From Adineta vaga (lineage: Eukaryota; Rotifera): a stretch of DNA of 64,000 nt. The DNA is taken from assembly GCA_021613535.1 (NCBI GenBank), contig CP075497.1, forward strand, positions 9,052,001 to 9,116,000. Direction: 5' to 3'. The notes beneath the pieces were generated by a model, which worked only from the letters and a program-made list of their open reading frames with translations, searched no databases and was not told the origin of the DNA. Positions 47,018 through 59,445 of the stretch are shown piece by piece; within the stretch, counting starts at the first letter, position 1, and each line of letters begins with the position of its first letter. Made by a program: the position numbers and the translations under genes.

Positions 47018-49147
47018 ATGTCCATTCATATTCGATCAAAAATATTATCTGTCATTCGATTTTATTTACTATTCATATGTATTATTTCTCGATGTTTTGC
47101 CAGTACACCTCCACATGGTGCTAGGAAAGAAACGAATCGAGCCTTGACAACTGGTGTTCGTTCGTTGAATTTTGAGAGTGATGATGAAGATAAGATGAGT
47201 CCATATGGATCGGCGCGTATATCTCCATTAACACGAACACGTGGTCTATTTAGTGATGACGAAGATGAAGGTCATGGTGCTAGCAGTAGTGGAACAAGTA
47301 GTGGAGCATCGGCATATTCATTTCGTTATCAACGACCAAGTCAATTTCGACTTGATGATATTGAAAGTGATGATGAATCAAGTTTTGAACGTGGACATAT
47401 GTCTGCGTCAGCAACATCAGGGGTATTGTAAAGCATCGATTGATTTCTACAAAATGAATAATATCGATGTATGTATAAATTTCAGATTAGTTCCGATTCA
47501 CCATCGATTGATCAATCGTATACGCGTAGAGGAAATCGTTTTTTCTTCGATCGAGGTATGGACGAAGAAAATGCGGGCACTCTTGTTGGCGTTGAATCTC
47601 CAACTGGACCGAAAATTCCAGGTGGTACGCCAACACTTGAGTTGGATAGTGGTCCTACAAAACTATATGCACGACATAATTGGAAGAAATCTTACAATAG
47701 TCCAAGTCAAATTTCATCAATAGTAATTTTTATAAATATCTGAAGAAGAAATAGATCGATTATGTGATGAATATTTAGACACCTGAACATTATCGAACAT
47801 CGAATAGATTTGCTGTGCCTGAAACACCAAGTTATGGATCAGCATCTCTCGAAGATTTTATATCACCACCAGCACGAAGTGGTCCATTAGGTTCAGGAAA
47901 AATTGGTTCTTTGACTGAACTTTATCATTCTCCTACTGCCGGTTTTAATCTCGATACAAATCTAGTGAGTTATATCAATTCTGTTTCGTTTCTTTCTAAG
48001 TTTTTTTTTTGTTCTGATAATAGTGGCCAACAGAAGATCGGCGTTATATTAAAGTAGCAAAACCTCCGCCAGCTCCTGGAAGTAAGCCTTTTGGTGTAAT
48101 GTCCATTACTGGTCGAATTATTCCGCGAGAATTTCTTCTCGCTGTTGAATACGGTCAAAAACATAGTAATAAAGCATTAAGTAGTATGAAATGGAAGAAA
48201 ACATTCATTTCGGGTAATTCTGCTACTGTCTATGGTATTGAATTAAATGGTGAAAATTTCATTCTTAAAATAACGAAACATGTTCAATTGGGTGAATCAC
48301 ATAGTGGAGAAACGCCACAATGCATACATGAGAGTGATATTAAATCTTTACAAGAATCGCTAGATCCGTGTGAACATAAACCAAAAAATGGATTGATTCG
48401 AAAATCTGCTTGTTCAGCTGAATCTGATCTAGGTGCTGAATGACTGATACATTATAATATTCATCTGTTTACTGCTCTTTTTATTTAGTACCTTTTGAAT
48501 ATTACGTTGCAGAAAAAGTTGCATTAACACGCGGTTTAGTATGTATAAAATTTAACTATCATTCACACTGTTCTATATATTGATTTTGAGTAGATGCCAG
48601 CGGCAGCAAGTGTTGCGAATACATTTGGAAAAGATGAAAAGAATTGGTATTTAATATTTGAAGAAATACCTGGTATATCTCCATTAAAATATGGTGAAAA
48701 TATCTTAGAACGACTCGCAAAGCCACTAAGTACGATCTGAAAGTTTCGCGTTTTATTTTTTCTTCAAAACAAACTCTTGCCATCTAGTTCGAGAACAATT
48801 GGAAGCATTAAAACAAATTGCTACTTGTCATATCATGCATCTGTTCGTATTTAAATAAACAAAAATACGATCGGAAAAGATCTTATTTTTGTTTTAGTGA
48901 TGCTCATTGGGGAAATATCTTATATTCTCGTGAACGTGGTATTCAATTGATTGATTTTGGTATTGCTACACTTGTTGATCAATTCGAACTACCTGATTAT
49001 AAAGCAGCATTAATTGTAACATTCACACTTGATCGTTGTCTTGATTGTGAAGCATCGAAATCTGGAAGAGATTTTCAACATTTAGTCAAAAGTCAGTATC
49101 CAATCAACGGTCATTCACTTCTCTCTCATCCATGGTTACAATATTAA
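47018..49147 (+). CDS. Divergent protein kinase with haspin-like catalytic loop, 8 exons
   Basis: Exons 47018-47422, 47486-47722, 47779-47964, 48024-48432, 48489-48538, 48594-48729, 48788-48842 and 48898-49147 give 575 residues. The N-terminal half is disordered and Ser/Asp-rich with many SP sites (SLNFESDDEDKMSPYGSAR, RLDDIESDDESS, SLEDFISPPARSG). The kinase core follows: FISGNSATVYGIELNGENFI with a Lys in ILKITKH, FEYYVAEKVALTRG, WYLIFEEIPGISPL (hinge), the catalytic loop MHLDAHWGNILYS and the DFG-type IQLIDFGIATL. The D-x-H-W-G-N pattern is that of haspin (histone H3 Thr3 kinase), but HRD is HLD here and the rest is not clearly haspin. The first 30 residues are hydrophobic; this may be a signal anchor, or a 5' intron ending TTTTGCCAG at 47102 read through. 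The donor at 48843 (GTTCGT) is weak but preserves the frame. Confidence 0.7.
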
Positions 49148-49330
49148 AGACGAAAAGAAAAACAACATTTTTCTTTTCTTTTGTAAATAAATTCCTTGAA
49201 TCGATGATGTTTTTAAACAAAGTACAACAGACTCTCTTTCTGTATGTTTTCTTTACATTTGCGCATTTCTTTTTTTTCGAAAGTAAATAATACATAGAAA
49301 ATTCAACACGTAAAAACCTAACATTAATCC

Positions 49331-49930
49331 ATGGATATCAATTCAATATCTGTTAATATGGATGCATCGCCAACATTTGAAATTCAATCACCAATCGAAG
49401 CTATTCATACCGAAACAACTGATTATAGTGAAATTTTACGTCGTATAGCTGGAATTTATGTTGCATCAATTCCTTGTTTTATTGTTTGTATTGCTTTGGA
49501 ATTCGCTTTTACAATCATTACATTAGCTGTTGGTAGTTCGAATATTTCTGCATGTCCAATTGAATCTCGAATACCAATTTATTTAGTTGTATCAAGTGTA
49601 GTTAATCTTGTGAGCATTTTTTTAAGTACTACTGCGTGTGCACTTCACATAAAAGAAAAAGATAAAGATATGATCGGATTTTTTTGTGTATTTTTTTCTG
49701 CAATTGGTATCATAATTCTTCAATTGTTTCTATTTATCTGGCTCATTATTGGGACAATGTGGGTATTCCGTAATTTCAATCAAGTAGAGTACAATTCACT
49801 TACAAATCCTTCAAATTATTGTCAACCAGGTCTTTATCAATATTCAGTTATTACAATTGTTTTACAATATATTACACCACTTATTTCATGTTGCTGTAAA
49901 AATTTTGCATTTCGAAAACAGACACAATAG
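49331..49930 (+). CDS. Four-helix membrane protein, TMEM272-like, single exon
   Basis: 199 residues. After a polar 35-residue N-terminus come four hydrophobic segments at about residues 41-66, 82-107, 117-145 and 165-190. Landmarks are SACPIESRIPIYLVVSSVVN before helix 2, WLIIGTMWVFRNF after helix 3, and NYCQPGLYQYSVITIVLQY at helix 4. The IPIYL...W-II-G-WV...YC-LY pattern is what I recognise from TMEM272-like proteins of invertebrates; function is not established. A Cys-rich end (SCCCKNF) could be palmitoylated. The gene starts 183 nt after the kinase stop on the same strand, with pyrimidine-rich acceptor-like sequence near 49260-49290, so co-transcription with leader splicing is possible. 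Confidence 0.7.
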   Translation: MDINSISVNMDASPTFEIQSPIEAIHTETTDYSEILRRIAGIYVASIPCFIVCIALEFAFTIITLAVGSSNISACPIESRIPIYLVVSSVVNLVSIFLSTTACALHIKEKDKDMIGFFCVFFSAIGIIILQLFLFIWLIIGTMWVFRNFNQVEYNSLTNPSNYCQPGLYQYSVITIVLQYITPLISCCCKNFAFRKQTQ

Positions 49931-52900
49931 TTCAAACAAAAAAGAATAAAGACATGCTCTTCTCTTTGTCAAGTTTTGAAATAAAATTTTAGCCATGAAC
50001 AAAAATATCTATTCAAGATTGCTAATCTTAATGCGATACAACATGAAATATATCTAATTATATTCAAATGAAGTCTGGTCATGGTCTGAGATGGAAAAGA
50101 AAAGTAATTTTTTGCACAGCTAATATCAATGCGTGACAGGAATATATTTCTGTATGTCTAAAGAAGAAAATAATCAAACTTTCTTCTGTTAATTTTAGAA
50201 AGTCATTTCTTTTTTGTAAAAGGTAAAAAACAAAATTTTCATTTCGACAACTGTGATAAATATCATTGAAAACACTTTCCTATCATCATTCTATGATTGA
50301 GCAATGTTGTATGTGTATCATCGATCAATGTAGATATTTCTTTAATGAGGAATACTGTTGGTTTAAGACATAATAAGAAAGAAAAAGAAAACGTATTAGA
50401 CGAGCGAATTAATGACAGAACACATATACAAATTAGATATTGTCGTTTCAAGCAGTCCGTACGTGTTATTAGGAAGATAAATGACATGTAGTTTGTCTTC
50501 CATTGCAGAAAACTCTTGGCAAATCTTGATATAAATTTTTCATTACATTGTCAATTGAAAATGAGCAATTATTCGATTGGTTATTATATTAATGATATAT
50601 ATATTAGTAATAGTATATTTATTCATGTTACTATTATCATTGACATAAATTGCTGAGAATAGTATATGTGTACATGTTTACTTAGTCATAAAATCAACTC
50701 TTTATTGACAATAATCGGTCGTTGACGACATTGCCTACTCTTCAATCTCATCATCATTATTCAGCGTTTTTATTCACTTTCTATCTTTGAATGCACCATC
50801 TGATACTTCCTCTTAATTCTTATCTTCTTCCTCTTCTTTTCATAAAAATGAAAAGTCAACTCTAATTCTTTTGTTGAAAAAAAGGAGAAACGGATTTTTT
50901 TTCTTTTCTTCACTCTCGCTTCTTACTCTTTTCTTATATGGATGTGATTTAGACGCTAAACTTGGCGACTATCTTTCATATCCATAATGCTGTGCGCGAC
51001 AGTGCACATAAGGGTATGCTTTGTACATGACATCAGGCCATTCGGGAGTGAGACGAGAAGGAAAGCGAGCGAACGAGAAACCGACGGGAGCGTTCCAAGA
51101 ATGGGAAATACTGCTCATTTTTTTCTCTTTCTCCTTTTCTTCTTCCTTCGTTAGTTCAGCTTAATGAACACGGCTGTCGTTTCTCACTATAGCTAGCATA
51201 CAAGTGGTCCTCGACAAAAGATAACTTCCTGTGTACTAGCTTATGTGTATATGTGTGAATGAGTGACCGCTTGAGAACGACGAGAGGAAGAACAAGTAGG
51301 AGTAAAAGGAGGAGAGTAAAAGAAAAGATGGAGAAAACGAAGGAGAAGTAGAAGCAGTAGAAGAAAGGATTGGTGCCAGACATTCTTTGCGGTTGGTATT
51401 GTGGCATTTTGGATAGATAGTTGTTGATATGTTGTTCTTTTTTCTGTTGTACATACATGTCATTCCTTTATATCTTGTCTGTTTCGAAGTAGCCCAATAG
51501 AAAGATAGATGTCTTTAGAAAAAAAATCATTGTAAACTAGCCATTATGATACTTTTCTCTCTCTCTCTCTGTCTCCATTTTTTATTCTTACTCTTCTTAT
51601 TTCAATGAATCGTGGTAGTGTAAAAGAGATAAAAAAAAGGAAAGAAGAATAAATAGAGAAAGAGACAGGAGAAGAGAACATATTTCATTGCATGCGATCC
51701 ATTGTACGATTTTGATCGGAATTGATGAATCTTTTCTCAATCTTTCTTATTGTGTATTGATAGAAATCTCTGGAGACTAGCATATACTAAGCACTAAAAG
51801 GCATGTGAACTAACAAATAGTATTATAATCAAATATAGGTATGTAATCTTTTGGAAATAATTTGACTGACAGGAAGACAATCATCAAGAGAAAAACTTGA
51901 TGAGAAACAAATGGGTAATTCTGAAGAAATGTATTTTCTCCACAAGACATATCTATAACATCGAGATTACATACGTTCTTATACATATGTAATGATAGTT
52001 TATTTCAGCAGTTCAGCTCTCAATATGACCTCGAATGCACACGCAGATCGACAGGCACGATTGCATGAGTGTCTCTCAATAGTAATTGAAAGAGAACGGA
52101 GCAGCGAAGTGCTTACAAGAAAAAAAGAAGCATTTACTCTACTGCCTGTTTCATGAGCTGGCGAAGATGTACGACTTGAGCTATATGACGGGCGACTAGT
52201 TTTCGGGGTTGATAACCATCGATGCATGCACTCCCTAGTGTTTAATGATAAGAAAACATAATCATCTTCATTTTCATCATCATCATCATTATCATCATCG
52301 ACATTATCATCATCAACTGCAAGTAGTAGTTGTCGTCTATTTAAGTGTATATTTATGTCTTGTCGCGTGGAATAATGAAATTAGTCAGATAGTCTTCTAT
52401 TTCGTTACTATTGCATGTCTATCACTATCTAAAACTATATATATATATGTTGATATAAGGATAAGATTATTATTTTCTTAGTATCTATAAGATTGACATG
52501 TTTATTATCGAATTTTTAAATAATCTCATAGTTTATTTGGTGTGAATTTGTCTGAAGTCAGCATTAGTGAAAATTGTCTTCGATAAGCAATGTTCATACG
52601 TGCGTATAGAATCTAATCAGTAAAAAAATGTCTGCGTATATGTTTGTGATTCGATCGCGACTGTGCAAGAAACATCTTTTTCATGTTTGCGCTACGTTTT
52701 ATATAACCACCGGGTGTTAAGAATGTTGTGTGTAGATAGATGTTCTTTTTTTCTTCGCTTCGTTCGTTCTCAACGACTTGTTTGAGCCTTTCTCTCTCTC
52801 TCTTTTAAGTAATAATAATGATCATGATGATGGTCGTAATAGGAACAGAAGCATCGTACAGAGAAACACGAAGCTCGTTCCTACAATTATTTTTTGATAA

Positions 52901-53233
52901 TGCAATGTGATAATAAAAGCGAGAGCGAAAGAGAAGGAAATGAAAAGATAGATTTAATACTATTATTCAAGTTCAAATCGCACGTCTATTAATAATATAA
53001 GAGAAGAAAATTTTTCTATAAACATTATTTGATAAACCTAATTGAATAATATTGTATCAAAAAAGAAAGACGAGGTAAGTTGATGACACATTGATAACTC
53101 GATGTTGATTGAAGAGAGATAAAAGATAAATTTCAAGTCTCTTGAGATAATCTTGTTTTTTTTTTATAGATCTAAATAGAGAGACTATGCCCGATGAACA
53201 TCATCAACGGCAAGCAAAAGAAGAACAAACTAG
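49931..53233. other. 3.3 kb intergenic region upstream of the innexin gene
   Basis: No exon is supported. A patch at about 50985-51095 is richer in G+C and CpG (GCGCGACAGTGCAC, GAAAGCGAGCGAACGAG) and another lies at about 52000-52230. CT/AG tracts occur near 51290-51370 and 51555-51585. These may be promoter or 5'-UTR elements of the innexin gene. A (CAT)n-like run at 52265-52315 gives poly-His open frames by chance. Confidence 0.5.
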
Positions 53234-55271
53234 ATGGAATTAGTCAGACAACTCGCCGGTCTTTCGGTTTCACATGTAAGACAATTTCGTGATGATGATT
53301 CCTACATTGATCGACTCAGTCATCGATATACTACCACTATCTGTGTTGTATTTGCTATCCTTGTTACAACCAAACAGTATGCGGGTAAGTCATTTATCTA
53401 TGTTTATATAAACAATTGTTCATTTTTGTTATCTTTAATAATTATTTTGTTAGGAGATCCAATTGACTGCTGGGTAAATATTGTTTTCTTAATGATCTAC
53501 ACATTCTCTTTGTTGAATTAATTAGGTACCAGCTCAATTCAAACCTTCCTACGAAGCTTATACAGATAGCTATTGTTGGATTGCTAATACATATTGTAAG
53601 ATAATTTTCTTTTGTTTGATGTCTTTAAATTAATGAATTTGAATTAGATATTCCAATTGAACAAGATTTACCTGATAATGAACCAGGTCGACGAAATAAA
53701 GATATTGTAAATGATTGATTAGATCTATTTTCAATTGTAATATATTCGTCTGTTTAGCTCTACTACCAATGGGTACCATTTATCTTATTATTTCAAGCAT
53801 TTTTATTCTATTTTCCTCGTATTGTTTGGCGTACACTCAATATTAGATCAGGTCTTGATCTAATCAATCTCGTCGATGCAGCAATAGTAAGTAGTGATTA
53901 AATCATTGAATAGTTACGAAAAAAACAACCTATATAAAATTATTATTAGAAATATGAACAAGTTGAACAGTATGAATCACGAGATCGTATTATGAGTTAT
54001 TTGATTGTTAATATTGAACGATATATATCAGCACGTGCCCAACTTACTCGACGGCATATTGAAAAACGTTTTTCATGCCTTCGTCGAGCTTTTCATATGT
54101 GCTTCTTCTGTTCAAATCGTCATCATGGAAATTATCTTGTTATTGTGTATTTTCTTGTCAAATTAATGTGGCTTGTTAATGCATTAGCACAATTATTTTT
54201 ATTAAATGCTTTCCTAGGAAATGATTACTATTTATTTGGTTTTGAAGTCATTGAAAAGCTATTTAAAAATCAACGTTGGACAGAAAATCGACATTTTCCC
54301 AAAGTGACCTATTGGTAAAATGAGTTGAAATTCATTTACAGATGTTTATTCATGTTCTTGTCTTTTCAGTGATTTTAATATTCGAGAAATTGGTATCAAT
54401 CATTTTTATACAGTTCAATGTGTTTTACGAATCAATCTATTTAATGAAGTCATTTTTATTATTCAATGGTTTTGGCTTATATCAATTAGTGCAGGTAGGC
54501 AATTTTTTCTTTTCGATTGATTTTTGAAATTAGAAATCATTTCTCTTTTAGCAACAGTGTACGATTTTCTTCTTTGGTTATATCACTGTACTATTCCAAG
54601 TAAGTTTTTATAGTCTACAAAGTATCACGTCTCATGAGATTTTCTAATGAAAAAACAATAAATGCAAATTCTTTATTTCTTTTGGGAACAAATAAATATT
54701 TCGACATTAAGATGACATCCTATTTTACTGTTAATATATTTGCATAGATTATGCTAAGAAAAATTAATGACAATCAGAACTAGTTCTTTTTTTTTCAGGT
54801 GAAAAAGTTCGCTTTATTCGACGACATCTTGGAATAATGTCATCGTTTCATCCTCAAGAAGAACGACAGTTAGCACGCAATTTTGTTTTACATTATTTAA
54901 AAGATGATGGTGTTTTTGTTACACGTTTATTATCTGTTAATAGTAGTGACCTAGTTGTCACAGAGATTATTAATCAATTATGGATTCGATTTAAAACAGC
55001 AAATCAACTCTATCCAAATTCTCAAAATCAACATCCAACTTTCAATGAAACAAGTATCGATACGGGTATACTAGGAATAAATACAAACTATCAAAATGGT
55101 AATACATTGAATAATAATAATAATAATAATAATCATCGACAACGATTATCTCGCATTCCACCACCTCCCTTACCACCATTTGCACGTCGATTAACTCAGC
55201 AACTATCAACTAATGACAAATCAGAAATTATTTCCGATCCGACAAAATCAGCTAAAGATACTGATGTATAA
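53234..55271 (+). CDS. Innexin gap-junction protein, 9 exons
   Basis: Exons 53234-53384, 53454-53473, 53526-53595, 53648-53706, 53758-53886, 53950-54314, 54370-54494, 54552-54599 and 54799-55271 give 479 residues. The N-terminus and first helix (DRLSHRYTTTICVVFAILVT) are followed by the first extracellular loop with GDPIDCWVPAQF and DSYCWIANTYYIP, holding the two conserved Cys. The innexin signature YYQWVPFILLFQAFLFYFPR starts helix 2. Helix 3 is LVIVYFLVKLMWLVNALAQL, the second loop carries Cys at TYCDFNIREIG and TVQCVLRIN, and helix 4 is IIQWFWLISISAATVYDFLL. The cytoplasmic tail has poly-Asn and poly-Pro runs. Innexins assemble octameric hemichannels that join neighbouring animal cells. 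The start codon follows an in-frame stop. One exon is only 20 nt. Confidence 0.94.
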
Positions 55272-56989
55272 AAAAAGAGCAAATAACAACAGTTGCTTTG
55301 TCTGTGATACTCGTATGATATACATATGTATTTATGAATCTCGATCAGGCTCTCAGGAAGCTTTTACATCATTATATCCATATACACATACACACTCACA
55401 TACATATATGCAACTTCCTTTGGTGCCAGTCATAACCAGATGCCCGCAGAAACGACAGGTTGTTTAAGAAGATGAAAGGTGATTCATTTTATGATATAAA
55501 TATTATTTAGTTTTATTTCACGAAAATTTCTTCTTTTTTGATGTATCACTTTATATACTACTTATGACAACCTGGAGACCTTCGTGTGGTCTTTGGTCAT
55601 CACTTGTCTGTTTTTACTGTTTTGTTTTGTTTTCTTGTATGTTTAATCTATAGATGATATGTGCTTTCCCTCTGCCCGAATTCGTCAATAAAAAGAGAAA
55701 AAGAAATGTCAATTTATTCATGATTGAATATATAGATTTAAAATGTCTATGTGTACTTTTAATATATTTGAATAATTTAAATGATGTTTTCCGCTTTGAA
55801 ATAGAAGTTCTAGCAAGCAAGCAAGCTTTTCCTTTGAATAATAATATTGTCATTTGATAGTAATTGGCGGCTGTGTCAATAAAGACAAAGTCGGAATATA
55901 TATATACACATCTTTGAAAGAAAAGTAGAATCAGATAAAAATAATGAGAAACACGCTGATTTTGAGATGAAGATGGAAGATAGAAATAATCATTGAGATA
56001 ATGTCAAGGGTAATTACTAAATGTCAGAACGATGATTATTATACAATCACAGATAATTTCCAAACAAATGATGTAACTTAATCAATTGTTATATATAAAC
56101 GATTTAGAATCAATACAGCTTTTGTTAGAAACTTAACAAAACAGAAGAAAATATTCATCAATATATTGATTACAACGTACTTATAGAGAAATACAGATGC
56201 GACAAAAACCATCAATCATTGTTACACATTAGTGATAATCAAAGATATGCTCGGAAAATAAAATAAAATAAATAATTACCAAATTCATTCTAGTAGCTGA
56301 TATATAGAATATGGAAATTAAATATATCACATTTATTTTCAAATTTGGTTTTAATGAAACTTCATTCAATTTTTGTAAATTGCTGTAGTTAGAAATATAT
56401 GATGCGAAGGGAAGTTAATATGTAAAGCACGACCTTTCCCTTTTTTTTATATTCTCGAGTGTTTGGTTATTTCGATTTGATAGTTTGGTATGTAATTTGA
56501 AAATGAATAAAATGGTTTATTTACTTATACATTTGAAAGAGAGGATATTATGATCTTGTCTTGTCTACAACGAAATAAAAGCGGTTAAATAAAATCCAAC
56601 GAGATAAGAACTGTACATAATAGAGTAAGGGCGTGGGTGTTGGTGTGTGTGAGAGATGAGAATAAATCCATATGAAATAAATAAATCTTGATAAATCCTG
56701 CATAAGAAATAAATCCCAAATAAATAAGCCCTGATAGCCCCTCATTTATAACGGAACTGACTGTTTTTGAGTAATTTCTTTTTTTTTAAGAAAAAACATA
56801 GGAAACTTGGCGATATATAAGACAATACATTGCATTTTTCAAAAATATAAGTAATATAGTATAAATATAGATCGAATCCAATCCAGCTTATAACACTTCA
56901 TCTTTTCTCTTTTCATTGTAAGTTTAAATTCTAAGTGGAAAATTGCAAGAGTATAAACGAAAGTCAAGAAATGTTCTAATATGTTTATG
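55272..56989. other. 1.7 kb convergent intergenic region
   Basis: Innexin 3' UTR and the 3' flank of the presenilin-like locus. AT-rich with no supported exon. GTGGGTGTTGGTGTGTGTGAG near 56633-56653 is a short GT-rich run. Confidence 0.5.
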
Positions 56990-58500
56990 TCAATATTCTA
57001 TGAAAATATTGAGTAAGATGAAATATAATGAAACAAAAATCACGGGTAAAGGAACTCCAGGTTGTGCCGATTGATTATAAATCGATGAGAGTTCATCTGT
57101 TAATTCCTGAGCAATTTGAACAACAATTATATGACCAATAGTTATATATATTTTTGTTATTGTTGATGAAGAAGGTGGTAAGATCAATAAAAGCATGAAA
57201 TTAAACACTGTAAAGTCACCAAGACCTAAAAATGCACGATCATATGTTTGATCTGATTCGATATCATCAAAATTCCAACTTTAATAATGGTTAATTGTAG
57301 ATGGTTTACCATCAGCTGAAAGTTCATTTAATATTTGTTTAGTGTGTATCTTATTTCTTGGATGCAAACAAAAATATCTATTAAAAAGAAAATATATATG
57401 TTTAAGAAAACAAAAGATTTATTTCTTTAAAGTATTGTTTATTTTTTTTGATAAACCTGAATTTGGTCAAAAGATAAAATATCAAAAAGTAAATATCGAA
57501 TTGTGTTTCAAAGTTGTTTGCGATATTTTCACTTTCGAGCTTATTCAGATAAATTGCCATGTATTGAATTAAACTTAGACAATATATAAAAAAGAAATCT
57601 ACATTCTTGTTAATCTCATAATTCATCTATGAAACAAAATTTCCTAACAAATTCTATAAAGAACTTTACTTATTTCTAAAAAAATGGAACCAACAAGTTT
57701 TCAATTTATAACTTACGATTTTCGTAAATGTAACGAAACTATAAATCAGAAACATTCAGAATAACAAAATATAGACTCTACAACAATTATCAATCTTCTG
57801 GGATTTCGATCACGAAAAACAATTGTAACCATTTGCAACAATGAGATCTTCATATAGGGCAAAGAAGCGAAGAAATAACACACTTGTACTATAAAGACAG
57901 ATGTAACATAGCTATAAGTTGCATATAGTATATGTACATCGATAACTTTATACATCGGTATACTCATCTTTACACCCACTCTCGAGATAGTTTATAATAC
58001 TTTGTTGATTGCAGTCTAAGATTATTCAAAAAGTTTCTCAAGTTTGAGTTTGAATATCTACAAAGGCAATATTTTATCTGAATATGAGTTCTATTCAGTT
58101 ATAAAGAATATGTTTGTTAGATTTAATCTGAACGAACAGAAACGATTTATATTTACTTACACATCATAAAAAGTAATCAACCATAACAGTAGAAAGTTAA
58201 ATTGTACTGATAAATAACGAAATATAATATCATAAATCAAGAATGTCATTGATGCTGATATTATACAGAACCATCCTCGATAAAAATTCAATGAAATTAA
58301 TGGAAGTTTATTTGATTCCCATTCAGTTATAATAAACATTATTTGCCAAATAACAAAATATACAGTAAACATATCCAATGAACAACAGAAATTAAATGCA
58401 CAACAAAAACGACCGATTAATAAACTATAAATTAATGTATATATTATTGGACGAATTGAATATGTACTTCTTTCTTCATCAAATGAAGTTGTAAATATGA
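56990..58500 (-). pseudogene. Divergent presenilin-like locus with in-frame stop in the large loop
   Basis: Two exons can be read. The first (about 58500-58157) contains TTSFDEERSTYSIRP like the presenilin loop before helix 2, then TVYFVIWQIMFI, WFCIISASMTFLIYDIIFRY and LLLWLITFYDV, the last holding the first catalytic Asp (presenilin VISVYDLV). It splices with correct phase into 57377-56990: YFCLHPRNKIHTKQILNELS matches the presenilin CPKGPLRMLVETAQ region. The frame then hits TAA at 57283-57281, in the large hydrophilic loop. In the same frame it continues to FLGLGDFTVFN with the second catalytic Asp, a TITKIYITIGHIIVVQ helix, and PGVPLPVI where PALP is expected. The N-terminal part and one or more helices are not found. 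Both Asp residues survive but the PAL motif is altered. Presenilin is the gamma-secretase protease; this copy is probably inactive or a decaying paralogue. Confidence 0.6.
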
Positions 58501-58969
58501 TTAAGAAAAAAAAAATACAATAATTAAGAAGGTGAAATAATCACTTTTCAAGTATTAATAATATTCAAAAGTGAATTATGACGAATCTTCATTAATTGAA
58601 TAATCAACAATGTTGAAAAAGTAAATAAGCATTATCCTTATACATATTTTATTTATTTGATATTGATGTGAATAATTGGAAAAAATGACGTCACGTGTAA
58701 AATATTCAATTTTATCTTTTCTTATATTAATCAATTTTCTTATTCTCAAAAAGAATACATGTATTTATACTGAAAGTAAATTTGTTTAAACATGACATAT
58801 GAATAAGAATCTGAATCATATAATTCAATACCATCAATAAAAGTTGAATCAATCCTTATTACTGATAGAAATAATATTGATTCTTCAAGATCTATCATTC
58901 GACAAAGCAATGCAATAATGTATTTTTAAATGATGTGAATGAAAAGTATTTCAATTTGGGAAGTTTTCT

Positions 58970-59233
58970 CTAAAAATAATTTAGTCTTTCTGTTTGAAAT
59001 AAATTTTTTTTTAAATCTACCGTGTTGTTTATGTTTGATGGCATACTATGAACGTGTCTTACATTGAGAATGAATTTTGATAAGCAATCGAAATTATCAT
59101 CCGAAATATAAAGACAATCATAAAAAGCTGCGACATTTATTTTCAATTCAGTTAAAGATATGTAACTGATTTTTGGTAGTTTATATAAAGAACTTGATGA
59201 ATTTCGATAAGAACACAATCGGCAAAAATACAA
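58970..59233 (-). other. Possible relic of an F-box/LRR-like family gene
   Basis: An 87-codon open stretch contains LKINVAAFYDCLYISDD followed by LSKFILNVRHVHS. The L-x-I-x-V...DCLY...L pattern resembles the middle of large lineage-expanded F-box/LRR proteins that I associate with bdelloids. No F-box and no flanking exons are seen, so it is at most a fragment. Weak evidence. Confidence 0.2.
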
Positions 59234-59364
59234 ATTGATTAATCGTTTACATAGAGATAAAATTAATCCAACCCTTTTAAATATCGATAAAGAATATCTT
59301 CTTATTGAAATTAATAAGTGTTAAAGAATAAAGATGAGAATAATTGAAAGTACTCACTTCGATC

Positions 59365-59445
59365 AAAACGGAGTCATTTACAGTGCGTTTTCGGAGCGAA
59401 AACCCTAACAATATGGTATCTTTACGACGGTAAATGAACCGTTTT
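59365..59445. repeat. Nested imperfect inverted repeat (hairpin-forming)
   Basis: AAAACGGAGTCATTTAC at 59365-59381 is matched in reverse complement by GTAAATGAACCGTTTT near 59430-59445, with one mismatch/indel. Inside it, GTTTTCG-GAG-CGAAAAC at about 59386-59402 is a perfect 7-bp stem with a 3-nt loop. The local base composition is richer in G+C than its surroundings. Confidence 0.6.

Noticed and set aside
52000-52481. Ser/Arg-rich and His-rich open frames
   Set aside because: Composition follows local simple sequence; no splice partners.
58690-58920. Minus-strand stretch that reads FIDGIELYDSDSYSYVMF, vaguely like an ABC-transporter segment
   Set aside because: No Walker A or signature motif nearby and too short; probably chance or an unreadable relic.
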